The translations under genes and the position numbers were made by a program. The notes under the pieces were generated by a model. It did not search any database and was not told the origin of the DNA. It saw only the letters and a list, made by a program, of their open reading frames with translations. Below are positions 8,019 through 14,610 of a stretch of DNA of 64,000 nt, piece after piece. The first letter of the stretch is position 1, and each line of letters begins with the position of its first letter. This DNA comes from Streptomyces sp. Q6 (GTDB taxonomy: Bacteria; Actinomycetota; Actinomycetes; Streptomycetales; Streptomycetaceae). The stretch spans positions 4,588,001 through 4,652,000 of the forward strand of contig NZ_CP146022.1 in assembly GCF_036967205.1 (NCBI RefSeq), given 5' to 3'.

Positions 8019-8870
8019 CTATCGGGCGCTCGCCAGGGCCCGGCGCCTGCTGGCGTACCAGACCAGTCCCGCCGTGGCCGCCGCCGCGCCGACCGCGGCC
8101 GCCGCGACCAGCGCCGGACGCGAGGGCGCGCCCAGGTTCGGCAGCCGCTGCTTGAGCCGGACCGGCCTGTGGAAGTCGAGAATCGGCCACTCGCGCGCGA
8201 GCGCCTCGCGGCGCAGCGCCCGGTCGGGATTGACCGCGTACGGGTTCCCGACGGCGCTCAGCATCGGCAGGTCCGTGGCCGAGTCGCTGTACGCGTAGCA
8301 GCGCGCGAGGTCGTACCCCTCGGTCCGCGCCAGCTCCTTCACGGCCTCCGCCTTCGTGGGCCCGTACGCGTAGTACTCCACCTCTCCGGTGAAGCAGCCG
8401 TCGTCCCCGACGACCATGCGGGTGGCCACCACCCGGTCCGCGCCGAGCAGTTCACCGATCGGCTCCACGACCTCGGCACCCGAGGTGGAGACGATGACGA
8501 CGTCGCGGCCGGCGGTGTGGTGCTCCTCGATGAGCGAGGCCGCCTCGTCGTAGATGATCGGGTCGATCAGATCGTGCAGCGTCTCGGCGACGAGCTCCTT
8601 CACCTGCTGCACGTTCCAGCCCCGGCACAGGTCCGAGAGGTACGTGCGCATCCGCTCCATCTGGTCGTGGTCCGCGCCACCGACCAGGAAGACGAACTGC
8701 GTGTACGCGGTGCGCAGCACGGCCCGTCGATTGATCAGCCCGCCTTGGTAGAACGACTTGCTGAAGGTGAGCGTGCTCGACTTGGCGATGACGGTCTTGT
8801 CGAGATCGAAGAACGCGGCTGTGCGGGGAGCCGAGTGCGGCAAGGAGTGGTTTTCCACGAGCCCGAGCAT
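8019..8870 (-). CDS. HAD-IB family phosphatase with C-terminal membrane anchor
   Basis: 283 residues. HAD motif I is FFDLDKT (Asp nucleophile at about residue 22), motif II VIVSTSG, and motif IV YAYSDSATDLPML, placing it in the SerB-like HAD-IB group. The last 40 residues carry one hydrophobic helix (ALVAAAAVGAAAATAGLVWY) followed by arginines, so it is probably a tail-anchored membrane enzyme with a cytoplasmic domain. From memory, the S. coelicolor counterpart is annotated as related to morphological differentiation. The substrate is unknown. It is divergent from the small transcription unit at 8903. Confidence 0.82.
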   Translation of the reverse strand: MLGLVENHSLPHSAPRTAAFFDLDKTVIAKSSTLTFSKSFYQGGLINRRAVLRTAYTQFVFLVGGADHDQMERMRTYLSDLCRGWNVQQVKELVAETLHDLIDPIIYDEAASLIEEHHTAGRDVVIVSTSGAEVVEPIGELLGADRVVATRMVVGDDGCFTGEVEYYAYGPTKAEAVKELARTEGYDLARCYAYSDSATDLPMLSAVGNPYAVNPDRALRREALAREWPILDFHRPVRLKQRLPNLGAPSRPALVAAAAVGAAAATAGLVWYASRRRALASAR

Positions 8871-8902
8871 AGGCGCCCACCATTCGGCGTAAGCTGTGGC
8901 GC

Positions 8903-8968
8903 GTGGGTTTGCCTGAGAAGCCTCTCGGGTACACCATGGAAGTCACGGATCGTTCGCGACCGTGCTAA
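8903..8968 (+). CDS. Candidate leaderless small ORF (21 residues)
   Basis: A GTG-initiated, TAA-terminated reading frame of 21 codons beginning VGLPEKPLGYTM and ending RSRPC. A TAAGCT -10-like hexamer at 8890-8895 lies 7 bases before the GTG, as in leaderless Streptomyces transcripts. No ribosome site is present. Two stacked hairpins start 38 bases after the stop, the second with a U-tract, so a transcript of about 170 bases is plausible. It could be a small protein, an attenuator peptide for the downstream ssd/tad genes, or a small RNA with a chance frame. I recognise no homologue. Confidence 0.4.
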   Translation: MGLPEKPLGYTMEVTDRSRPC

Positions 8969-9006
8969 CCCGGTCTGGCTCCTCCCCCCCCGAGTCGGAC
9001 CGTGGG

Positions 9007-9073
9007 GACGACCCCCGCTCTCCCCCCCGGCGGGGGTCGTCGCATGTCCGGACCCGTTTTCGGGTCCTTTTTT
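9007..9073 (+). terminator. Tandem terminator upstream of ssd
   Basis: The first hairpin is a perfect 12-bp stem (9007-9018 with 9030-9041). The second is GGACCCG-TTTT-CGGGTCC at 9050-9067 followed by six Ts, a textbook intrinsic terminator that is unusual in this GC-rich genome. No annotated gene on this strand ends just upstream, so it must end either the small unit at 8903 or act as an attenuator for ssd. Confidence 0.85.
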
Positions 9074-9131
9074 CATGCCCTTTTCCTAGGGGGAGCTGGG
9101 TTGTGGGCCTTTGGCGGCCTGTTGTGGATCC

Positions 9132-9146
9132 GTCACGCTGCGTGAC
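9132..9146. promoter_or_regulatory. Dyad GTCACG-CTG-CGTGAC upstream of ssd
   Basis: A perfect 6-3-6 inverted repeat about 230 bases before ssd and beyond the terminator, in a 300-bp leader that holds no gene. It has the size of an operator for a dimeric repressor. The regulator is unknown. Confidence 0.35.
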
Positions 9147-9307
9147 ATTTCGGGGTCGCGCGGGGGCCGTTCGGGTGTACCGCGGGTCCTCGTCGGATCC
9201 ACCCCTGTCGGGTGACGGAGATATTCACAAGCGTTCTCGCGTCCACAGTTATCGACCAAGATCCACACGATTTCCCGGATCGCTGCACGGTGATTCCGCA
9301 CGCGAAG

Positions 9308-9324
9308 TTCCGAGCGCTTCGGAA
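9308..9324. promoter_or_regulatory. Dyad TTCCGA-GCGCT-TCGGAA upstream of ssd
   Basis: A 6-5-6 inverted repeat 50 bases before the ssd GTG, close enough to overlap a promoter or leader of the pilus operon. It is AT-richer than its surroundings. The regulator is unknown. Confidence 0.35.
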
Positions 9325-9374
9325 TTCGTCGGCCCGCGGGTGCGGGCCGGTGCGCGGAGACGGGGGATCGGATC

Positions 9375-10469
9375 GTGGCGAGAACCATGGAGTGCGGGAC
9401 ACGGGGCGCGCGACGCGCGCCGCTGATCGTGACGGAGGACGTGGAGCTCCTCGACGACCTGCTGCGGCTGTGTGCCGCCGCCGGCGTACGGCCCGAGGTC
9501 GGACACGGCGTGCCGGAGGGCAGAGGGGGCTGGGAGGCGGCCCCGCTCGTGCTGGTCGGAGACGATGCCGCGGGGCGGCTGCGCGGCGTGGCCCGGCGGC
9601 AGGGGGTCGTCCTCGTCGGGCGGGACCAGGACGACTCGGGGGTGTGGCGGCGGGCCGTGGAGATCGGCGCCGACCACGTGCTGATGCTGCCGGACGGCGA
9701 GCAGTGGCTCATGGACCGGATCGCCGACGTGGTGGAGGACGTGGGGCGTCCCGCCCTCACCGTCGGCGTCATCGGCGGCCGCGGCGGCGCGGGGGCGTCG
9801 ACGCTGTCCTGCGCGCTGGCCGTCGCATCCGCGAAGACGGGCCGGCGCACCCTGCTGGTCGACGCGGACCCGCTGGGCGGCGGCCTGGACGTGCTGCTCG
9901 GTGCCGAGGCCGTCGACGGACTGCGCTGGCCGGCCTTCGCCCGGTCGCGGGGCCGGGTCGGCGGCGCCGCCCTGGAGGAGTCGCTGCCGAAGCTGCACGA
10001 CCTGCGGGTGCTCAGCTGGGACCGCGGCGACCTGACAGCGGTACCCCCGGAGGCCGTACGGGCCGTGCTCGCCGCCGCGCGGCGCAGGGGCGGGGCGGTG
10101 GTGGTGGACCTGCCGCGCCGGATCGACGCCGGCTCGGTGGAGGCCCTCGCCCAGCTCGACGTGGGACTGCTCGTGGTCCCGCCCGAACTGCGGGCGGTCG
10201 CCGCGGCCCGGCGGGTGGCCGCGGCGGTGGGGATGGTGCTGCGGGATCTGCGGGTGGTGACGGCTCCCGTGTCCGGCTCCGCCGCGGGAGGGCTCGGCAC
10301 GGACGAGGTGGCGGGGCTGCTCGGACTGCCGCTCGCGGGTGAGCTGCCCGTGGACCGGAGCGTGCTCGCGGGGCGCCCGGTGGGCGCGGGGCAGAGCGCC
10401 GGCCCGCTGGGGCGGTTCTGCGCCGCCTTCTGGGAGCGGCTGCCGGTGGAGAAAGGCGTCGGCTCATGA
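9375..10469 (+). CDS. ssd: Septum-site-determining protein Ssd (CpaE/MinD-like ATPase)
   Basis: 364 residues. About 1-125 resembles the receiver-like domain of CpaE. About 130-350 is a MinD-type ATPase with the deviant Walker A GGRGGAGAST near residue 135, then LLVDADPLGGGLD. Ssd/CpaE proteins sit at the head of actinobacterial Tad loci and are thought to position the pilus machine or affect septation. The GTG start has only a weak GGGGGA site. The stop overlaps tadA by 4 bases, so the genes are coupled. The 300-bp leader contains two dyads and a preceding terminator. Confidence 0.85.
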   Translation: MARTMECGTRGARRAPLIVTEDVELLDDLLRLCAAAGVRPEVGHGVPEGRGGWEAAPLVLVGDDAAGRLRGVARRQGVVLVGRDQDDSGVWRRAVEIGADHVLMLPDGEQWLMDRIADVVEDVGRPALTVGVIGGRGGAGASTLSCALAVASAKTGRRTLLVDADPLGGGLDVLLGAEAVDGLRWPAFARSRGRVGGAALEESLPKLHDLRVLSWDRGDLTAVPPEAVRAVLAAARRRGGAVVVDLPRRIDAGSVEALAQLDVGLLVVPPELRAVAAARRVAAAVGMVLRDLRVVTAPVSGSAAGGLGTDEVAGLLGLPLAGELPVDRSVLAGRPVGAGQSAGPLGRFCAAFWERLPVEKGVGS

Positions 10470-11629
10470 GCGCGGTGGTCGGGGCCCGGATGCTGGACGG
10501 CGTACGCCAGTGGCTCGCGGAGAACGGGGCGGAGGCGACGCCCGCGCGGGTGGCCGAGGCGCTGAGGGCCCAGGGGCGGGTCCTCGGCGACGCCGAGGTC
10601 CTCGGCGCGGCAGGACAGCTGCGGTCCGAACTGGTGGGGGCGGGGCCGCTCGAACCGCTGCTCGCCGACGCCTCCGTGACGGACGTACTCGTGTCGGCAC
10701 CCGATCAGGTGTGGGTCGACCGGGGTCGGGGACTGGAGTTGACCGGGGTCACCTTCGAAAGTGTCTCCGCAGTGAGGCGGTTGGCGCAGCGACTCGCGGC
10801 CGTGGTGGGGCGGCGCCTCGACGACGCCCGGCCCTGGGTGGACGCCCGGCTGCCCGACGGAACACGGCTGCACGCGGTGCTGCCGCCGATCGCGGTGGGC
10901 TGCACCTGCCTGTCGCTGCGGGTCGTACGGCCCCGCGCCTTCACCCTCGACGAACTGGTCGCGGCGGGGACGGTGCCGCCCGGCGGCGACCGGGTGCTGC
11001 GCGCCCTGCTCGACGCGAGGCTGTCGTACCTGATCAGCGGCGGTACGGGCAGCGGCAAGACGACACTCCTGAGCGCGTTGCTCGGGCTCGTCGGGCGGGA
11101 CGAGCGGATCGTGCTCGCGGAGGACTCGGCCGAGTTGCGCCCCGACCACCCGCACGTGGTGCGCCTTGAGGCCCGCCCGGCGAACCAGGAGGGGGCGGGC
11201 GCGGTCGGCCTGGACGACCTGGTGCGGCAGGCCCTGCGTATGCGCCCGGACCGCCTTGTCGTCGGCGAGGTGCGCGGGCCCGAGGTCGTCTCGCTCCTGG
11301 CCGCGCTGAACACGGGACACCAAGGAGGCTGCGGCACGCTCCACGCCAACGCGGCGAGCGATGTGCCGGTGCGTCTGGAAGCGCTGGGGACGGCGGCGGG
11401 CCTCGACCGGGCGGCGCTCCACAGCCAGTTGGCGGCGGCGGTGTCCGTGGTGCTGCATCTCGTACGGGACCGGGGCGGCCGGCGACGGGTGGCGCAGGTC
11501 CAGGTGCTGGAGCGGGACGCGGCGGGGTGGGTGCGGTCGGTTCCGGCGCTGGAGTGGGGCGAGCGGGGGTTCGTGCCGAGGGAGGGGCGGGAGCGGCTTG
11601 AGGGGCTGGTGGGGGTGCGGTTGGGGTGA
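10466..11629 (+). CDS. tadA: TadA/CpaF-type secretion ATPase
   Basis: 387 residues. The N-terminal domain is followed by a VirB11/CpaF core: Walker A GGTGSGKTT (about 192-200), an Asp box with EDSAELRPDHPH, Walker B with LVVGEVRGPEVV, and a His box TGHQGGCGTLHAN. It is the hexameric cytoplasmic motor for Tad/Flp pilus assembly or secretion. It overlaps ssd (ATGA) and precedes the two TadB/TadC platform genes. Length and motifs are normal for the family. Confidence 0.93.
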   Translation: MSAVVGARMLDGVRQWLAENGAEATPARVAEALRAQGRVLGDAEVLGAAGQLRSELVGAGPLEPLLADASVTDVLVSAPDQVWVDRGRGLELTGVTFESVSAVRRLAQRLAAVVGRRLDDARPWVDARLPDGTRLHAVLPPIAVGCTCLSLRVVRPRAFTLDELVAAGTVPPGGDRVLRALLDARLSYLISGGTGSGKTTLLSALLGLVGRDERIVLAEDSAELRPDHPHVVRLEARPANQEGAGAVGLDDLVRQALRMRPDRLVVGEVRGPEVVSLLAALNTGHQGGCGTLHANAASDVPVRLEALGTAAGLDRAALHSQLAAAVSVVLHLVRDRGGRRRVAQVQVLERDAAGWVRSVPALEWGERGFVPREGRERLEGLVGVRLG

Positions 11630-11679
11630 TGGGTTCGTCGGGAGTCCGTTGTCGTGTGCCGTGGAGAGGGTGAACGGGG

Positions 11680-12550
11680 ATGTGGGTCGCGGGTGTGGGG
11701 GTTCCGGGGGCTGTCGGTGTGGGGCTGCTGGGTGTGGTGGTCGTGATGTGGGCCGTGGGGGCCCGGGACGTGGAGGCGCGGCGGCTCCGGACGGTGTTGG
11801 GGGTCGTGGCGCGGGAGCGGGCGTCGGCGGAGGGTGGCGCGCTGCCGAGCGCTGGTGGGGATGGGCGCGGGCGCGGCCCGAATGGGGGTGCGCGGTCGCG
11901 GGATCGGCCGTCGCGGTGATCGGGGCGTCTGTACTGCCGATCGTCGCCGGGGCGTGTGCCGTGCCGGTCGCGGCGCGGGCACGCAGGGCTCGGGAGGCGC
12001 GCCTGGCGCGGGAGCGGCGCGGGGACGCGGTGATCCGGCTGTGCGGGGTCGTGGCGGGGAGGTGCGGGCCGGGCGGCAGCCCGGGGAGGCGTTGGCGGTG
12101 GCGGTACGGGAATCGGGGGCGCTGTCCGGTGCGGGGAGTGCGGCCGTGGTGGCCGCGGCGCGGTTCGGCGGGGATGTGCCCGGGGCGCTGCGGGAGGCGG
12201 CGCGGGAGCCGGGCGGCGAGGGGTTGCACGGGCTCGCGGCGTGCTGGCGGGTGGCGGTCGACCGGGGAGCGGGGCTCGCGGCCGGACTGGAGCGGTTGGC
12301 GGCGGCGCTGCGGGCCGAGCGGGATCAACGGGCCGATCTGCGAGCCCAGTTGGCTGGGCCGTGGTCGACGGCGGTGATGCTCGCCGGGTTGCCGGTGCTC
12401 GGGCTGCTGCTCGGCTCGGTGCTCGGGGCGAGACCGCTGTGGGTGCTGCTGCACACGGGGCCGGGGATCGGGTGCCTGGTGGTGGGTGGGGTGCTGGAGG
12501 CGGCGGGATGGGGGTGGGCGGTGCGGATCGTGAGAGGGGCGGAGGAGTGA
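11680..12550 (+). pseudogene. tadB: TadB-like inner-membrane platform protein, two apparent frameshifts
   Basis: Three frames must be joined. The start region (from MWVAGVGVPGAVGVGLL) runs to about 11800. A second frame carries WGCAVAGSAVAVIGASVLPIVAGAC and a basic loop. The third carries ELRAGRQPGEAL-type sequence (here EVRAGRQPGEALAV) to the C-terminal helices, ending RGAEE. Both changes equal loss of one base: one between about 11800 and 11850, the other in the G4 run at 12056-12059. Restored, it is about 290 residues with helices at both ends and a GspF-like domain, matching TadB between tadA and tadC. Either the platform gene is broken or the sequence has run-length errors. Confidence 0.75.
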
Positions 12551-12626
12551 GGCGGGCCGCGGCGCGGCATGGGGCGCGGTTCGTGCGGGTTTGGTCCGGG
12601 TCGAGGTCGTCGGGGAGTGAGGGGTC

Positions 12627-13406
12627 ATGGATGTTGTCCACAGGCTGGGGGTAGTGCTGTGCGTCGCGATGACGGTGGCGTGGCTGCTGTCGGAGGCCGA
12701 GGCACGACGGCGGGAGCGGCGAGTGCGGCGCCGGGTGCGGGCCGTGCTGGCGGAGGCCGTGGCGGAGCCGGTGCGGCGGACCGTGGGAGTACCGCCCGCG
12801 CTGCGGCGATGGGCGCCGGTGATCGGGGCGGTTGCCGCCGGATACGTACTGGTCGGAGGCGTGGCCGGGCTCTGCGTCGGGGTGGTCGGCGGGGCGGCCG
12901 TGTGGCGGTGGTGGCGCGGGAGGGCGGCGTCACCGGTCGCGGACGGCCGGGTCGACGCGGAGTCGGTACGTCAACTGCCGCTGGCGGCCGATCTGTTGGC
13001 CGCCTGCATCGCGGCCGGGGCGACTCCGGTGGGCGCGGCGCGGGCGGTCGGGGAGTCGTTGGGCGGAACGGTAGGGCGGGCGCTCGCGCGGGGTGCGGCA
13101 CAGGTGCGTCTCGGCGGTGAAGCGGGGTCCGCTTGGCGGGAGTTGGCGGCGATACCGGGAGCCGCCGAGCTGGTACGGCTGATGGAGCGCGCGGGCGAGT
13201 CGGGGGCGCCGGCGGCGGTGCCCGTGGCCCGGTTCGCGGCGGAGTGCAGGGCCGAGCGGGGCCGCAGGGCGACAGCGGTGGCGCGGCGGGCCGCGGTGAT
13301 CATCACGGCGCCCGTGGGGCTGTGCTTCCTGCCCGCCTTCCTCGTCATCGGCGTGCTTCCCGTGGTGATCGGACTCGCGGGCGGCGTGCTGGGTGGCGGC
13401 CGGTGA
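12627..13406 (+). CDS. tadC: TadC-like type II secretion system F domain protein
   Basis: 259 residues. There is one N-terminal helix (LGVVLCVAMTVAWLL), a basic loop, a helix pair near 65-90 (VIGAVAAGYVLVGGVAGLCVGVVGG), the GspF-type cytoplasmic helices (LPLAADLLAACIAAGATPVGAARAVGESLGG split over 115-150), and a C-terminal pair ending VIGLAGGVLGGGR. It should form the inner-membrane platform with TadB. The ATG lies in GGAGTGAGGGGTC context, which contains a ribosome site. Tad operon order supports the call. Confidence 0.85.
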   Translation: MDVVHRLGVVLCVAMTVAWLLSEAEARRRERRVRRRVRAVLAEAVAEPVRRTVGVPPALRRWAPVIGAVAAGYVLVGGVAGLCVGVVGGAAVWRWWRGRAASPVADGRVDAESVRQLPLAADLLAACIAAGATPVGAARAVGESLGGTVGRALARGAAQVRLGGEAGSAWRELAAIPGAAELVRLMERAGESGAPAAVPVARFAAECRAERGRRATAVARRAAVIITAPVGLCFLPAFLVIGVLPVVIGLAGGVLGGGR

Positions 13407-13482
13407 CCGCGACGAACACCGGCGACGACGAAGAACACGTTGATGGCAAGGGCCATGTGCCCATCGAAATCAGGGGGTTGCG

Positions 13483-13716
13483 ATGAACGGAACGCGTGCG
13501 GCGAAGGCGTACGGGCTGCTGCGAGGGAGGGCGCTGCGGTGGCTGCGGGAGGTGCGGTCGGCCCGGCGGGACGCCGGAATGGTCAGTGCCGAGTACGCGG
13601 TGGGGCTGATCGCGGCGGTGGGGTTCGCCGGGGTGCTCTACCAGGTGATGACGAGCGATGCCGTGCAGTCGACGATGCAGTCCATGGTGGCGAAGGCGCT
13701 CCATGGCTCGTTCTGA
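13483..13716 (+). CDS. DUF4244 Flp-pilin-like protein
   Basis: 77 residues. A basic N-terminus is followed by a prepilin-like cleavage site, G-MVSAEYAVGLI, with Glu at +5 of the mature part, then one hydrophobic helix and a short tail ending HGSF. This is the architecture of the DUF4244 family in actinobacterial Tad loci and probably the pilin subunit. It overlaps the next gene by 14 bases. No prepilin peptidase gene lies in this locus, so processing would need one encoded elsewhere. Confidence 0.85.
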   Translation: MNGTRAAKAYGLLRGRALRWLREVRSARRDAGMVSAEYAVGLIAAVGFAGVLYQVMTSDAVQSTMQSMVAKALHGSF

Positions 13717-14089
13717 GGGCGGCGCGCGGGGCGGCTGCTCCCCGGGCCGCGACCGGGGGTTCGTGACGGCGGAGGCGGCCGTGGTGCTGCCCGTCCTGGT
13801 GGCGTTCACGATGGTGCTGGTCTGGGCGGTTCTCGCGGCGTCCGCGCAGATCAGGTGCGTGGACGCCGCGCGGGCCGGCGCCAGGGCGGTCGCCCGGCAG
13901 GAGCCGCGGGGCGCCGCGATCGACGCCGCCCAGGACGCCGCGCCGCCCGGAGCGCGGGTCGAGATCGGCCGGGAGGGCGATCTGGTTCGAGTGACGGTGC
14001 GCGCGCGGTCGGTGGGCCCGGGTCCGCTCGGCGTGGACCTGAGCGCGCAGGCGGTCGCGGCCGCCGAGGAGACGGCGGGGGAGTCGTGA
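13703..14089 (+). CDS. TadE-like minor pilin
   Basis: 128 residues. After a basic leader, GFVTAEAAVVLPVLVAFTMVLVWAVLAA gives a prepilin-type motif (Glu at +5) and one long helix, as in TadE. The rest is a small extracytoplasmic domain (ARAGARAVARQE onward). The start is the ATG inside the 3' end of the DUF4244 gene. Its stop overlaps the GTG of the next gene (GTGA at 14086-14089). TadE proteins are pseudopilins needed for pilus assembly. Confidence 0.8.
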   Translation: MARSEGGARGGCSPGRDRGFVTAEAAVVLPVLVAFTMVLVWAVLAASAQIRCVDAARAGARAVARQEPRGAAIDAAQDAAPPGARVEIGREGDLVRVTVRARSVGPGPLGVDLSAQAVAAAEETAGES

Positions 14090-14574
14090 TCGGAGCGACC
14101 GGAGAAACCCTAGCGACCCTAGCGACCCGAGCGACCCGAGCGATCGGAGCAACCCGAGCGACCCGAGGAGCCGAGGTGGTCCAAGTAACTCAAGTGGCTC
14201 AAGTAGCTCAAGCGATCCGAGTGATCACAGTGACCAGAGGGAGCGGCGCGGGGGCCCGGTTCCGAGTCCGGCTCCGGCTCGGGTTCCGGCGCTGGTCGTC
14301 GGCGGTCCGGGCACGCTCCGATCGCGGGTCCGCGACCGTCTGGGTCGTCGTGGCCATGGCCGCGATGGGCGTCGTCTTCGGCGGCGTGTTGGCGCTGGGC
14401 CACGCCGTGCAGGCGCGGCACCGTGCGGGCGGCGCGGCCGATCTCGCGGCGCTGGCCGCCGCCGAGCACGGGACGGAGAGCGGCGCGGACGCCTGTGCGC
14501 TGGCCGGTCGGGTGGCGCGGGCACAGGGCGCGAGCGTCGTGCGGTGCTCCGTGCGCGGGGTGTGTCGGACGTGA
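14086..14574 (+). CDS. Rv3654c-like TadE-related protein with repeat-derived N-terminus
   Basis: 162 residues if the coupled GTG is used. The recognisable part starts at about residue 75: DRGSATVWVVVAMAAMGVVFGGVLALGHAVQARHRAGGAADLAALAAAEH, the Rv3654c-type helix and AADLAALAAA motif of Flp-associated secreted proteins. Residues 8-49 are encoded by 9-bp tandem repeats and look like ATRATRAIG. The true start may be a GTG after the repeats (14221 or 14230), and the repeats may have inserted between operon coupling and gene. It is the last gene of the pilus operon. Confidence 0.7.
   Translation: MIGATGETLATLATRATRAIGATRATRGAEVVQVTQVAQVAQAIRVITVTRGSGAGARFRVRLRLGFRRWSSAVRARSDRGSATVWVVVAMAAMGVVFGGVLALGHAVQARHRAGGAADLAALAAAEHGTESGADACALAGRVARAQGASVVRCSVRGVCRT
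14107..14232 (+). repeat. Fourteen 9-bp tandem repeats
   Basis: Contiguous 9-mers run from ACCCTAGCG and ACCCGAGCG through decayed copies (GCTCAAGTA, ATCCGAGTG). The unit keeps the reading frame of the gene at 14086, which is why it can lie inside coding sequence. Similar 9-bp arrays occur at 23886 and 47184. Confidence 0.9.
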
Positions 14575-14610
14575 CCGCGGCCGCGGGGACCGGGGTGTTC
14601 GCGGCGCAGG

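Noticed and set aside
8434-8946. Minus-strand frame covering the HAD gene start with a different reading
   Set aside because: Arg/Ala-rich shadow with no domain; HAD motifs fix the correct frame.
9230-9280. DnaA-box-like sequences (GTCCACA, ATCCACA) near ssd
   Set aside because: Only two partial matches in a cluster; not an origin.
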